Assembly: GCF_033170385.1 (NCBI RefSeq)
Contig: NZ_CP126170.1
Coordinates: 2,008,001 to 2,072,000 of the forward strand
DNA length: 64,000 nucleotides
Direction of reading: 5' to 3'
DNA from: Xanthomonas rydalmerensis
Lineage (GTDB): Bacteria > Pseudomonadota > Gammaproteobacteria > Xanthomonadales > Xanthomonadaceae
Below the pieces are notes generated by a model that ran no database searches, was not told the origin of the DNA, and was given only the letters and a program-made list of their open reading frames with translations. Shown one piece after another: positions 1-9,279 of the stretch; positions within the stretch are counted from its first letter, which is position 1, and each line of letters opens with the position of its first letter. A program made the translations under genes and the position numbers.

Positions 1-2
1 CC

Positions 3-1232
3 GGGCGCGGTCCGCAATCGCCGCTGGCGCAGCGCGCCTGCACCGACTACATCGGCGTCGGCGGACGCATCGAGGAGTTCGACGCAGCGCTGGCGCCGGC
101 CGATGTGGTGGTCGATGCGCTGCTCGGCATCGGCCTCAATCGCGCACCGGACGCCGAACTGGCCGCGCTGCTCGGCGCGCTGGGCGGGCTCGGCGCGCCG
201 GTGCTGGCGCTGGACGTGCCCAGCGGCGTGGACGCCGAGTCCGGCAGCGTGCCCGGTGCGGTGTTGCCGGCGACGCTGACGCTGCAGTTCATCGTGGCCC
301 ACGCCGGCTTGCATACCGGCGCGGCCTTGAACCATGTCGGCGAGCGGGCGCTGGCGACGCTGGAGGTGCCACCGGCCGCGTTCGCCGGCTGCGCGCCGCG
401 CGCGCAGGCCTGGGCCGTTGGCGCCTTGCGCAGCCGTCTGGCGCCGCGTCGGCAGGACAGCCACAAGGGCGATTCCGGCCATGTGCTGTGCGTCGGCGGC
501 AACCTCGGCAGCGGTGGGGCGGTGATGCTCAGCGCCGAATCGGCGCTGCGCAGTGGGGCCGGCCTGGTCAGCGTGGCGACCCGCGGCGTGCACGTGGCGC
601 CGTTGCTGGCGCGCTGTCCGGAGGCGATGGTGCATGCGGTCGACGAGGCGGCGTCGTTGGCGCCGTTGCTGGGCAAGGCCAGCGTGGTCGCACTCGGCCC
701 CGGGCTGGGCCAGGACGCCTGGGCGCAGGCGCTGTGGCAGGCGGTGCTGGCCGACGAGGACTGCGCACTGGTGGTGGATGCCGACGCATTGAATCTGCTG
801 GCGCAGGCGCCACGTGCCGTGCCGCAGGCGGTGCTGACCCCGCATCCGGGCGAGGCCGGGCGCCTGCTCGGTATCGCCACCGCCGAGGTGCAACGCGATC
901 GCTTCGCCGCTGCCGCGGCGTTGGCCGAGCGCTATCAGGCCGCGGTGGTGCTGAAAGGCGCCGGCAGCCTGGTTGCCGCGCCCGGGCAAACGCCACGGGT
1001 GATCGCCGCCGGCAATCCGGGCATGGCGGTCGGCGGCATGGGCGATCTGTTGACCGGGGTGATCGCGGCGCTGCGCGCGCAAGGCCTGCCGGCATTCGAA
1101 GCGGCCAGCGTCGGCGCCCTGCTGCATGCCGGCGCCGGCGACCATGCCGCTGCCGCGGGCCAGCGCGGGCTGCTGCCCACCGACCTGTTGCCGGCGTTGC
1201 GGCGCCTGTCCAATCCGGAATCCGAACCATGA
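3..1232 (+). CDS. nnr: Bifunctional NAD(P)H-hydrate epimerase / ADP-dependent dehydratase, 5' end cut by window
   Basis: Metabolite-repair enzyme that epimerises damaged NAD(P)H hydrate and dehydrates it back to NAD(P)H in the cytoplasm. The frame is open from base 3, so the start lies outside the window and 409 residues are visible. The early part carries the end of the epimerase (YjeF_N) domain, with VVDALLGIGL followed by a VPSGVDAESG stretch. The second half is the ribokinase-like dehydratase, with NPGMAVGGMGDLLTG near the C-terminus, the family's nucleotide/catalytic signature. The stop overlaps the tsaE start (ATGA), indicating translational coupling. The nnr-tsaE-amiC-mutL order is common in gammaproteobacteria and supports the call. 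Confidence 0.93.
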   Translation, partial: GRGPQSPLAQRACTDYIGVGGRIEEFDAALAPADVVVDALLGIGLNRAPDAELAALLGALGGLGAPVLALDVPSGVDAESGSVPGAVLPATLTLQFIVAHAGLHTGAALNHVGERALATLEVPPAAFAGCAPRAQAWAVGALRSRLAPRRQDSHKGDSGHVLCVGGNLGSGGAVMLSAESALRSGAGLVSVATRGVHVAPLLARCPEAMVHAVDEAASLAPLLGKASVVALGPGLGQDAWAQALWQAVLADEDCALVVDADALNLLAQAPRAVPQAVLTPHPGEAGRLLGIATAEVQRDRFAAAAALAERYQAAVVLKGAGSLVAAPGQTPRVIAAGNPGMAVGGMGDLLTGVIAALRAQGLPAFEAASVGALLHAGAGDHAAAAGQRGLLPTDLLPALRRLSNPESEP

Positions 1233-1711
1233 GCATCACCTTGTTCCTGCCCGACAGCGAGGCCACCGAACGCCTCGGCCGCGCGCTGGCCGCGACCCGC
1301 CCGGCGCAGGCCTCCGTGCATCTGCACGGGGATTTGGGCGCCGGCAAATCGACCCTGGCGCGGGCGCTGCTGCGCGCGCTCGGCGTGCAGGGGGCGATCC
1401 GCAGCCCCACCTACACCCTGGTGGAGCGCTACCCGTTGGCCGACGGCGAGGCCTGGCACCTGGATCTGTACCGCATCGGCGCGGCCGGCGAACTGGATTT
1501 CCTGGGGCTGGACGAGGGCGGGGCCACGCTGTGGCTGGTGGAATGGCCCGAGCGCGGTGGGGACGTGCTGGCGCCGGCCGACCTGGACGTGCGCCTGGCG
1601 GTGCGCGATCACGGGCGCAGCGTCGCCCTGCAGGCGCGTACCGATGCGGGCGCCGCGTGGCTGGCGCGGGTGGCCGAGGAGGCCGACTTGCAAGGACTTT
1701 TTGCCGGCTGA
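1229..1711 (+). CDS. tsaE: tRNA threonylcarbamoyladenosine biosynthesis ATPase TsaE
   Basis: P-loop ATPase that works with TsaB and TsaD to make t6A at position 37 of ANN-decoding tRNAs. The 160-residue protein has a Walker A motif GDLGAGKSTL near residue 35, the family motif SPTYTLVERY near residue 62 and LVEWPER near residue 108; length is normal for TsaE. The ATG overlaps the nnr stop by four bases. The following gene amiC starts 80 bases downstream. Confidence 0.95.
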   Translation: MSITLFLPDSEATERLGRALAATRPAQASVHLHGDLGAGKSTLARALLRALGVQGAIRSPTYTLVERYPLADGEAWHLDLYRIGAAGELDFLGLDEGGATLWLVEWPERGGDVLAPADLDVRLAVRDHGRSVALQARTDAGAAWLARVAEEADLQGLFAG

Positions 1712-1791
1712 CGCTAGAAAGTGAAGGCAGGTTATGGATTATTAAGGGAAAACCGCTTGCCTTTGGCTCCCAGCGATGTTTGAATCGCGTT

Positions 1792-3369
1792 ATGCGCCCG
1801 GGGACCCGTCTTTTCACCAGTCTTGCCGCTGCCGCAGGCTGGTGCCTGGCGGTGCAGACGGCGTTTGCCGGGCAGGTACAGTCGGTCTCGCTCGACAACG
1901 GTGCCACCGGCACCCGCGCCGAGATCCGCCTGCAGGGCAGTGGCGGCTTCAGCACGCTGTCGCTGGCCAATCCGAATCGCCTCGTGGTCGATCTTCCCGA
2001 TTCCTCCGCCGCCAAGGGCCTGAAGCTGCCGGCCGGCGGCGGCGTGGTCAGCGCGGTGCGCACCGGACACCCGGTGCCGGGCACCTTGCGCATCGTGTTC
2101 GACCTGAGCAGCTCGGTGGTGGCGTTCAAGCCGCAGATGCAGACCATCGGCGGCAGTTCGGTGCTGGTGATCGAGTGGCCGGGCGAGGCGCCGTCGGGTC
2201 GTGCGGTGGCTGGCGACGCGCCGGCAGCCGCGACCCCGGTACCGCAGGCCGCGCCGCCCGTTCCGGCGCCGAAGCCCGCAGTGGATGCGCGCGCCGAAGC
2301 GGCACGCGCGACTGCGGCGCTGACCTCGTCGGTGGTGCAGCGTGCCAATCAGCCCGCACCGACGCCGGTCCCGCCGCCCGTGGCGCCCGCGCCCGCACCG
2401 ACCGTCGTCGCCTCTGCGCCGAGCGTTGCTGCGGCGGTGCCCGGCCGTCCCGTGCCCGGCGTGGTGCCGGCGCCCGCGACGGTCGCGCCGCCGGCGAACG
2501 ATCCTTCCGAGCGTGACGACGCGGACGACGACGCAGCGGTTGCCGCTGCCGCCGAAGCACGGCCGGTGATGCCGAGCGCGGCATCGCGGGTGAAGATGGC
2601 GCCGGGCATGCGCCCGCTGATCGTGGCGATCGATCCCGGCCATGGCGGCCAGGATCCAGGCGCGAGCGGCCCGAGCGGCAAGCACGAGAAGGACGTGACC
2701 CTGGCGATCGGACGCGAACTGGCGCGTCAGATCAACGCCACGCCGGGCATGAAGGCCTACATGACCCGCACCACCGACGTGTTCATTCCCTTGCCGATGC
2801 GCGCGCAGAAGGCGCGCGCGGCCAAGGCCGACATCTTCATCTCGATCCACGCCGACGCCGCGGAAAACCGCAGCGCGACCGGTTCCTCGGTGTACGTGCT
2901 GTCGACCAAGGGCGCGTCCTCGCAGCGCGCGCGCTGGCTGGCGGACAAGGAAAACGCCGCCGACCTGATCGGCGGCGTGCGCCTGCAGAAGACCGACAGC
3001 ACCCTGGCCAACGTGTTGCTGGACCTGGCCCAGAGCGGGCACATGAAGGCCTCCGAAGACGCGGCCGGCCATGTGCTGGGCGGGCTGAAGCGGATCGGCA
3101 ACAACCACAAGCCCGAGATCGAGCGCGCCAACTTCGCGGTGCTGCGCACCTCGGACATGCCGGCGATGCTGGTCGAGACCGCCTTCATCTCCAACCCGGA
3201 CGAAGAGCGCCGGCTGACCGATCCGGCCTACCAGCGCCGCATCGCCGGCGCGGTGCTCGACGGCGTCAGCACCTTCTTCACCCGGCAGCCGCCGCCGGGC
3301 ACGCTGTTCGCCGCGCGTGCGCAGGCCGAGGCGGAAGCGGCCAGCACCGTGGCCGGCGGCAGCCGCTGA
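1792..3369 (+). CDS. amiC: N-acetylmuramoyl-L-alanine amidase, AmiC type (AMIN + Amidase_3)
   Basis: Periplasmic zinc amidase that cleaves septal peptidoglycan during cell separation. About 525 residues: signal peptide (cleavage near AFAG), AMIN domain (about residues 30-130) that targets the septum, a long Pro/Ala-rich linker (about 140-265), and an Amidase_3 domain. Zinc and catalytic residues are visible in IDPGHGGQDPGA, the E of HEKDVTLAIG, ISIHADA and VETAFISN. ATG 1792 gives a good signal peptide (MRPGTRLFTSLAAAAG); an in-frame TTG at 1780 is a possible alternative. The linker is longer than in E. coli AmiC, as is common in high-GC relatives. mutL follows on the same strand. Confidence 0.92.
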   Translation: MRPGTRLFTSLAAAAGWCLAVQTAFAGQVQSVSLDNGATGTRAEIRLQGSGGFSTLSLANPNRLVVDLPDSSAAKGLKLPAGGGVVSAVRTGHPVPGTLRIVFDLSSSVVAFKPQMQTIGGSSVLVIEWPGEAPSGRAVAGDAPAAATPVPQAAPPVPAPKPAVDARAEAARATAALTSSVVQRANQPAPTPVPPPVAPAPAPTVVASAPSVAAAVPGRPVPGVVPAPATVAPPANDPSERDDADDDAAVAAAAEARPVMPSAASRVKMAPGMRPLIVAIDPGHGGQDPGASGPSGKHEKDVTLAIGRELARQINATPGMKAYMTRTTDVFIPLPMRAQKARAAKADIFISIHADAAENRSATGSSVYVLSTKGASSQRARWLADKENAADLIGGVRLQKTDSTLANVLLDLAQSGHMKASEDAAGHVLGGLKRIGNNHKPEIERANFAVLRTSDMPAMLVETAFISNPDEERRLTDPAYQRRIAGAVLDGVSTFFTRQPPPGTLFAARAQAEAEAASTVAGGSR

Positions 3370-3503
3370 GGCGCTATCATTAACGGCTGATCCTCGATGA
3401 CGGCGTCCGCGCCGCGAGCCGTGCCGATGTTCTTTTCCTGCTGTCGTTTTCGTCCTGTCGCCAACACCGGTGCGCGCCTGCGCGTGCATGGAGCGACGGC
3501 GGC

Positions 3504-5381
3504 ATGAGCATTCGTCAGTTGCCCGAGATCCTGATCAACCAGATCGCCGCTGGCGAAGTGGTCGAGCGTCCGGCCTCGGTGGTCAAGGAATTGGTGGAGA
3601 ACGCGCTGGACGCCGGCGCGCACCGCGTCGACATCGATCTGGAAGAAGGCGGCGTGCGCCTGATCCGCATCCGCGACGATGGTGGCGGCATTGCGCCCGA
3701 GGAACTGCCGCTGGCGATATCGCGACATGCCACCAGCAAGATCGCCTCGCTGGACGACCTGGAATCGGTGGGCACGCTCGGCTTCCGCGGCGAAGCGCTG
3801 CCGTCGATCGCTTCGGTTAGCCGCTTCACCCTGGCTTCGCGCCGTGCCGGCGACGAACACGGCGCGGCCCTGCAGGTCGAGGGCGGCAAGGTCGGCGAGG
3901 TGCAGCCGCGCGCGCTGCCGCCGGGTACCCTGGTCGAGGTCCGCGAGCTGTTCTACAACGTGCCGGCGCGGCGCAAGTTCCTGCGCGCCGAGCGCACCGA
4001 ACTGGGCCACATCGAGGAGTGGCTGCGTTCGCTGGCGCTGGCGCGCCCGGACGTGGAACTGCGCGTGTCGCACAACGGCAAGCCGTCGCGGCGCTACAAG
4101 CCCGGCGATCTGTACTCGGATGCGCGCCTGGGCGAGACCCTGGGCGAGGACTTCGCGCGGCAGGCGCTGCGCGTGGACCACAGCGGCGCCGGCCTGCGTC
4201 TGCACGGCTGGATTGCGCAGCCGCATTACTCGCGCGCCAGTGCCGACCAGCAATACCTCTACGTCAACGGCCGCTCGGTGCGCGATCGCAGCGTCGCCCA
4301 CGCGGTGAAGATGGCCTACGGCGATGTGCTGTTCCATGGCCGCCAGCCGGCCTATGTGCTGTTCCTGGAGCTGGAGCCGTCGCGGGTCGACGTCAACGTG
4401 CATCCGGCCAAGCACGAGGTGCGCTTCCGCGATGCGCGGCTGATCCACGATTTCGTTTACCGCACGTTGCAGGACGCGCTGGCGCAGACCCGTGCCGGCA
4501 GCCTGCCCGGCGCGATCGGTGCCGAAACGGCGCCGGCGCCTGCCGCGGGCGCTGCGGCCTGGGCACCCGCAGGCGCGCCGAACGGCGGCAGTGGGGCGGG
4601 CGGTGGCGGACAGGGCTACGGCTACGGTGCGCAGTGGCGCCCGGCACAATCGCCGCTGGGCTTGCGCGTGGAGGAGGCGCCAGCGGCGTATGCGGCGCTG
4701 TACGCGCCTGCCGCAGAGGCGGGAAGTGCCACCGGCCTGCCGCGGCAGACCCAGGACCCGGCCGGCGGCCTGCCACCGACGTCCGCCGACAGTGGCGTGC
4801 CACCGCTCGGCTACGCCATTGCGCAGTTGCACGGCATCTACATCCTGGCCGAGAACGCCGACGGCCTGATCGTGGTGGACATGCACGCCGCGCACGAACG
4901 CATCGGCTACGAGCGCCTGAAGACCGCGCACGACGGCATCGGCCTGCACGCGCAGCCGCTGCTGGTGCCGATCACCCTGGCGGTCGGCGAACGCGATGCC
5001 GACACCGCCGAGCGCGAGGCGGAGACGCTGGCCGCGCTCGGTTTCGAGATCACCCGCAGCGGCCCGCAATCGCTGCACGTGCGCAGCATCCCGGCCTTGC
5101 TGGCGCAGGCCGAGCCGGAGGCCTTGCTGCGCGACGTGCTCACCGACCTGCGCGAACACGGCCACAGCGGCCGCGTCGCCGGCGCGCGCGACGCGCTGCT
5201 GTCGACCATGGCCTGCCACGGCGCGGTGCGCGCCAACCGGCGCCTCACCGTGCCGGAAATGAACGCCTTGCTGCGCGACATGGAAGCCACCGAGCGCTCC
5301 GGACAGTGCAATCATGGGCGTCCGACCTGGGCGCGGTTCACCCTGGGCGAGATCGATCGTTGGTTCTTGCGGGGGCGATGA
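3504..5381 (+). CDS. mutL: DNA mismatch repair protein MutL
   Basis: GHKL ATPase that links MutS mismatch recognition to strand incision. The 625-residue protein has [16 protein letters not shown] and TSKI...LGFRGEAL in the N-terminal ATPase, a low-complexity Gly/Ala linker (about residues 330-430) and a C-terminal dimerisation domain. The C-terminal domain carries [12 protein letters not shown], matching the metal-binding endonuclease signature DQHA(X)2E(X)4E except for Q to M, plus ACHGAVRA and CNHGRPT. This suggests the nicking type of MutL found in bacteria without MutH (inference). The stop overlaps the next start (ATGATG). Confidence 0.97.
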   Translation: MSIRQLPEILINQIAAGEVVERPASVVKELVENALDAGAHRVDIDLEEGGVRLIRIRDDGGGIAPEELPLAISRHATSKIASLDDLESVGTLGFRGEALPSIASVSRFTLASRRAGDEHGAALQVEGGKVGEVQPRALPPGTLVEVRELFYNVPARRKFLRAERTELGHIEEWLRSLALARPDVELRVSHNGKPSRRYKPGDLYSDARLGETLGEDFARQALRVDHSGAGLRLHGWIAQPHYSRASADQQYLYVNGRSVRDRSVAHAVKMAYGDVLFHGRQPAYVLFLELEPSRVDVNVHPAKHEVRFRDARLIHDFVYRTLQDALAQTRAGSLPGAIGAETAPAPAAGAAAWAPAGAPNGGSGAGGGGQGYGYGAQWRPAQSPLGLRVEEAPAAYAALYAPAAEAGSATGLPRQTQDPAGGLPPTSADSGVPPLGYAIAQLHGIYILAENADGLIVVDMHAAHERIGYERLKTAHDGIGLHAQPLLVPITLAVGERDADTAEREAETLAALGFEITRSGPQSLHVRSIPALLAQAEPEALLRDVLTDLREHGHSGRVAGARDALLSTMACHGAVRANRRLTVPEMNALLRDMEATERSGQCNHGRPTWARFTLGEIDRWFLRGR

Positions 5382-6310
5382 TGCGCAAGCGGGTGTGGAC
5401 GACGGCGTTGCTGGCGGCGATCGTCGCCTTGGGGGGCTGCGGCAAACAGGCGCCGGCACCGGCCGCGCCGAAGGCGATGGACGCGCGCTTCGTGGCCGAC
5501 GAACAGGCCTGGCGTGCGCAGCGCCAGCGCGAGCTGCAGGCGCCGGATGGCTGGACCAGCCTGGTCGGCCTGCACTGGCTGGAATTGAAAGAGCACTACA
5601 TCGGCAGCGGCGCGGACAGCGGCATCCGCCTGGCGGTGGGGCCGGCTCGGATGGCGCTGGTGTCGCAGGTGCAGCGCGAGGTCTACCTGACCCCCGAGCG
5701 TGGCGCCGCGCTCAGCGTCGCCGGTACGCCGGTGCAGGGGCGCATCCGCCTGTACAGCGACCATGACCCGCAGCCGACGGTGATCGACTTCGACGACGGC
5801 AAGGGCAAGCTCAGCCTGATCGAACGCGGCGGCCGCTATGCGCTGCGGGTCAAGCACGCCGACGCGCCGACCCGGCGCAGTTTCACCGGCGTGGCGTCCT
5901 GGCCGCTGGCCGAATCCTGGCGCGTGCACGGGCGCTTCGTGCCCAATCCGCCGGGCACGACCCTGCCCATCGTCGACATCATCGGCGTCACCACGCCATC
6001 GCCCAATCCCGGCGCGCTGGAGTTCGAGCGCGGCGGCAAGCGCTTCCGCCTGCAGGCGATCGGCGAGCCGGACGGGAAACTGTTCGTGGTGTTCGCCGAC
6101 CGCACCAGCGGCCACGGCAGCTACCCGGCCGGACGCTTCCTGGACGTGGACGCACCGGCGGCCGACGGCAGCGTGGTGCTGGATTTCAACCGCGCCTACG
6201 ATCCGCCGTGCGCGTTCACCCCGTTCGCCACCTGTCCGCTGCCGCCGCCGGAGAACCGCCTCGACCTGGCGGTGGATGCCGGCGAGAAGACCTACGCCGC
6301 CACCCATTGA
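5378..6310 (+). CDS. DUF1684-family lipoprotein
   Basis: Predicted envelope lipoprotein of about 310 residues. A short charged N-terminus leads to the lipobox LGGC (Cys near residue 22), and the body matches the DUF1684 pattern: an N-terminal WR..R...L..PDGW(T/L)..VGLHWL segment, a central [11 protein letters not shown] region and a C-terminal [22 protein letters not shown] motif with conserved Cys. Function is not established. Tandem ATGs at 5378 and 5381 overlap the mutL stop. The TraB/GumN gene follows 13 bases downstream, so the two may be co-transcribed. Confidence 0.8.
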   Translation: MMRKRVWTTALLAAIVALGGCGKQAPAPAAPKAMDARFVADEQAWRAQRQRELQAPDGWTSLVGLHWLELKEHYIGSGADSGIRLAVGPARMALVSQVQREVYLTPERGAALSVAGTPVQGRIRLYSDHDPQPTVIDFDDGKGKLSLIERGGRYALRVKHADAPTRRSFTGVASWPLAESWRVHGRFVPNPPGTTLPIVDIIGVTTPSPNPGALEFERGGKRFRLQAIGEPDGKLFVVFADRTSGHGSYPAGRFLDVDAPAADGSVVLDFNRAYDPPCAFTPFATCPLPPPENRLDLAVDAGEKTYAATH

Positions 6311-6323
6311 ACCGAGGATGCCG

Positions 6324-7304
6324 ATGACCCCGTTCCCGCGCCTGTTGCGCCGCCTGCTGCTGGGCCTGTCGCTGTGCCTGGCGCTACCGGCCTTGGCCCG
6401 CACGCCGCCGCCGGTGGCGGCGACGCCCGTCGCACCGGTCGCCGCTGCGCCCGCCGTGGCGCCGCCCACGCCGCTGTTGTGGAAGGTCAGCGGCCCGCGC
6501 GGCACGCTGTACCTGCTGGGCTCGTTCCACATGCTCAAGGCCGACGACTACCCGCTGGCGCGCGAGGTCGATGCGGCCTATGCGGCGTCGCCGCGGCTGC
6601 TGTTCGAACTGTCGCCGAAGGACGTGGACGCGCCGCAACTGGGTGCGCAGATGCTGCAGGCGGCGCAGCGCCATGACGGCAAGCGCCTGCAGGACGACCT
6701 GGACCCGGCCACCTGGGAGCGGCTGCGCCGCTATGCCGCCGGCCACGGCCTGCCGCTGGCGCAGATGAGCGGCTTCGAGCCGTGGTTCGTCGGCCTCAGC
6801 ATCAGCATCGCCGACATGAAGGCGCAGGGCCTGCAGGCCGATGCAGGGCTGGACCGCCACTTCATGACCCTGGCCCTGCAGGACGGCAAGACCGCCGAGG
6901 GCCTGGAGACCGCGCAGGCGCAGATCGACCTGCTCGACGGCATGGACCCGGTGGAGCAGAAGCAGATGCTGACCGAGGCGCTGGACGATGCCGAGCAGGG
7001 CGCGGCGCAGACCCTGCGCCTGCACGACGCCTGGCGCCGCGGCGACGAGCGCCAGCTGTGGCAGGAGATCGGCGCGCAGATGAAACGCGACTACCCGCGG
7101 CTGTACCAGCGCATCGACGTGGAGCGCAACCAGGCCTGGCTGCCGCGGCTGGAGCAACGCCTGAAGGATGGCGGCGGCGACACCATGGTGGTGGTCGGCG
7201 CGCTGCACCTGCTGGGGCCGGACGGCGTGGTCGATGGCCTGCGCGCGCGCGGCTACAAGGTCGAGCGGATCTGCGCGAGCTGCAAGCCGGCGCGGTCGCG
7301 CTGA
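6324..7304 (+). CDS. TraB/GumN family protein, exported
   Basis: About 326 residues with a signal peptide (LLLGLSLCLALPALA) and the two signatures of the TraB/GumN fold: GSFHMLKADDYPL near the start and VVVGALHLLGPDGV near the end, whose Gly-x-x-His residues are thought to bind metal or form the active site. The molecular function of bacterial members is unclear; GumN lies beside the xanthan cluster in Xanthomonas, but this is a paralogue elsewhere. ATG 6324 is chosen over 6318 because a GAGG lies six bases upstream. The TGA stop lies in the first unit of the tandem repeat array. Confidence 0.85.
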   Translation: MTPFPRLLRRLLLGLSLCLALPALARTPPPVAATPVAPVAAAPAVAPPTPLLWKVSGPRGTLYLLGSFHMLKADDYPLAREVDAAYAASPRLLFELSPKDVDAPQLGAQMLQAAQRHDGKRLQDDLDPATWERLRRYAAGHGLPLAQMSGFEPWFVGLSISIADMKAQGLQADAGLDRHFMTLALQDGKTAEGLETAQAQIDLLDGMDPVEQKQMLTEALDDAEQGAAQTLRLHDAWRRGDERQLWQEIGAQMKRDYPRLYQRIDVERNQAWLPRLEQRLKDGGGDTMVVVGALHLLGPDGVVDGLRARGYKVERICASCKPARSR

Positions 7305-7720
7305 AGCAAGTCTGCGAGGCTTCGCCCGACCCTCATCCGCCCCTTCGGGGCACCTTCTCCCGGTGGGAGAAGGGAGAGAGGCTAAAGCCCCTCTCCCGTC
7401 GGGAGAGGGGTTGGGGTGAGGGTAGGGCGCGAAGCGCCGCGCTGAAGCAAGTCTGCGCGGCTTCGCCCGACCCTCATCCGCCCCTTCGGGCACCTTCTCC
7501 CGGTGGGAGAAGGGAGAGAAGCTAAAACCCCTCTCCCGTCGGGAGAGGGGTTGGGGTGAGGGCGGGGCGCGAAGCGCTGCGCTGAAGCAAGTCTGCGAGG
7601 CTTCGCCCGACCCTCATCCGCCCCTTCGGGGCACCTTCTCCCGGTGGGAGAAGGGAGAGGCTAAAGCCCCTCTCCCGCCGGGAGAGGGGTTGGGGTGAGG
7701 GTAGGGCGCGCAGCGCCCCG
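7298..7720. repeat. Three tandem ~140-bp palindromic intergenic repeat units
   Basis: Units begin at about 7298, 7439 and 7579 (spacing 141 and 140). Each starts GCGCTGAAGCAAG and contains two hairpins, one built on CCTTCTCCCGGTGGGAGAAGG and one on CCCTCTCCCGTCGGGAGAGGGG, ending GGTTGGGGTGAGGG. The gap between the TraB/GumN gene and phaR is almost entirely this array. The same element appears inverted at 53266-53597 and as a single arm at 18006-18042. No coding capacity is apparent. Confidence 0.9.
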
Positions 7721-7745
7721 CCGAAGCTCGCCCCGCGCGCAGGGC

Positions 7746-8264
7746 TCAGCGCGGACGCGACTTCGGCGCAGCGCCGGCCGGCGGCTCGCCGGGCTTGCCG
7801 GTGCCCGTGCCGGCGGCGGGGCGGCCGAAGCCGGCGCCGAGGTTGCGCTGGAACTCCTGCCACAGCTCCAGGTTGCGCTCGGTGAGCTGGTTCATCATGG
7901 TCCACGGGGTCTGACCCAGCAGATTGCCCATCTGCTGGCGGAACTGCTGCTGCTGGTCGAGAAACACCTGCATGCTGCGCTCCAGGTAGTTGCCCATGAA
8001 GCCCTGCAGCGAGTCGCCATAGAAGCGGATGATCTGGCTGAGCAACTGCGTGGACAGCATCGGCTCGCCGTCCTGTTCCTGGTCGGCGATGATCTGCAGC
8101 AGGACCGCGCGGCTGAGGTCTTCGCCGGTCTTGGCGTCGCGGACTTCGAATTCCTCGCCGTCGATGATCAGCTGGCGAACGTCTTCGATGGTGATGTAAC
8201 TGGAGATCTCGGTGTCGTAGAGGCGGCGATTGGGATACTTCTTGATGATGCGAATCTCAGCCAT
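7746..8264 (-). CDS. phaR: Polyhydroxyalkanoate synthesis repressor PhaR
   Basis: DNA-binding repressor that senses polyhydroxyalkanoate (PHA) granules and controls phasin and its own synthesis. The 172-residue protein starts MAEIRIIKKYPNRRLYDTE, the near-invariant N-terminus of the PHB/PHA accumulation regulator DNA-binding domain, followed by the regulator domain repeats (LLQIIADQEQ, LLSQIIRFYG). The C-terminus is Gly/Pro-rich. It lies downstream of phaB on the same strand, separated by 207 bases holding GCAGCAT motifs that may be its operator. Confidence 0.93.
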   Translation of the reverse strand: MAEIRIIKKYPNRRLYDTEISSYITIEDVRQLIIDGEEFEVRDAKTGEDLSRAVLLQIIADQEQDGEPMLSTQLLSQIIRFYGDSLQGFMGNYLERSMQVFLDQQQQFRQQMGNLLGQTPWTMMNQLTERNLELWQEFQRNLGAGFGRPAAGTGTGKPGEPPAGAAPKSRPR

Positions 8265-8292
8265 GAAGCGATCGCTCTGTGACGGTAGGCGC

Positions 8293-8378
8293 GCAGCATG
8301 GCGCAGCGCAGCAGGGCTTGCAACCGCCGTTACTCCCTGAACACGCGGGTGCAGCATAGAAATCATGCTGCGCAGCAT
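8293..8378 (-). promoter_or_regulatory. Cluster of GCAGCAT motifs upstream of phaR, candidate PhaR operator
   Basis: Seen directly: GCAGCAT at 8293-8299, 8351-8357 and 8372-8378, and its complement ATGCTGC at 8365-8371. The middle two form an inverted repeat with a 7-base spacer, and the last two form a perfect 14-bp palindrome ATGCTGCGCAGCAT. From memory, PhaR sites in other bacteria are TGC/GCA-rich inverted repeats and phaR is often autoregulated. Assigning these motifs to PhaR is inference. Confidence 0.45.
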
Positions 8379-8471
8379 TCGCGGAGCGGCCAAGGGCCGC
8401 CACGCTGCGCTTCGCGCCGGTTGGGGTAGCGTTACCTCGCGCGAAAGCCGCCGACTGAGCGATTCAGTCGA

Positions 8472-9212
8472 TCACCAACCCATGTGGTGGCCGCCGTTGA
8501 TGTCCAGGTTGGAACCGGTGATCCATGCGGCTTCCTCGGCGACCAGGAACGCCACGGCGTAGGCGATCTCCTCCGGCTTGCCGAGACGCCCGGTGGGGAT
8601 CTCGGCGGCGATCTTGGCGCGCACTTCCTCCGGCACCGCCATCACCATGTCGGTGGCGACGTAGCCGGGCGAGACCGTGTTGACGGTGATGCCGTAGCTG
8701 GCGTTTTCGCGTGCCAGCGAAATGGTGAAGCCGTGCATGCCGGCCTTGGCGGCGGCGTAGTTGGCCTGGCCGTACTGGCCCTTGAGGCCGTTGATCGAGC
8801 TGATCTGGATGACCCGGCCCCAGCGCTGCTGGCGCATGCCCTCGATCACCGGTCGGGTGACGTTGAACACCGAGTTGAGGTTGGTGTTGATGACTTCGTG
8901 CCATTGCTCGGCGGTCATCTTGTGGAAGGTGGTGTCGCGGGTGATGCCGGCGTTGTTGACCAGGATCTCGACCGGGCCGAGCTGGCGTTCGACCTCATGC
9001 ACCAGGGCCTGCGCGTGCTCGGGCGAGGCGACGTCGCCGGGGACGATGGCGACGTCATGGCCGCGCTCGCGCATGCGCTGCTGCCAGGCCAGGGCCTTGG
9101 CCTGGTCGCGGTAGTTGCTGGCCACGCGGTGGCCCTGCGCGGCCAACCGCTCGCAGATCGCGGTTCCGATGCCGCCGGTGCCGCCGGTGACCAGCGCAAC
9201 GCGTGATGTCAT
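8472..9212 (-). CDS. phaB: Acetoacetyl-CoA reductase (SDR family)
   Basis: NADPH-dependent short-chain dehydrogenase that reduces acetoacetyl-CoA to (R)-3-hydroxybutyryl-CoA for PHA synthesis. The 246-residue protein has TGGTGGIG at the N-terminus, NNAG near residue 90, the catalytic Ser (QISSINGLKGQYGQ) and YAAAKAG, with a PGYVATDM motif. A GGAG lies eight bases before the ATG. Being upstream of phaR on the same strand favours PhaB over FabG, a close relative; substrate is not proven by sequence alone. Confidence 0.87.
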   Translation of the reverse strand: MTSRVALVTGGTGGIGTAICERLAAQGHRVASNYRDQAKALAWQQRMRERGHDVAIVPGDVASPEHAQALVHEVERQLGPVEILVNNAGITRDTTFHKMTAEQWHEVINTNLNSVFNVTRPVIEGMRQQRWGRVIQISSINGLKGQYGQANYAAAKAGMHGFTISLARENASYGITVNTVSPGYVATDMVMAVPEEVRAKIAAEIPTGRLGKPEEIAYAVAFLVAEEAAWITGSNLDINGGHHMGW

Positions 9213-9279
9213 GGATGTCGCTCCGGATAGAGAGGGAAAGGGAAGAGCGGCCGTGCTGCGGCCGAAGGTGCGATTCTAG

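Noticed and set aside
1732..3489. A 585-codon minus-strand frame opposite amiC
   Set aside because: His/Arg-rich composition without motifs; amiC is convincing on the plus strand.
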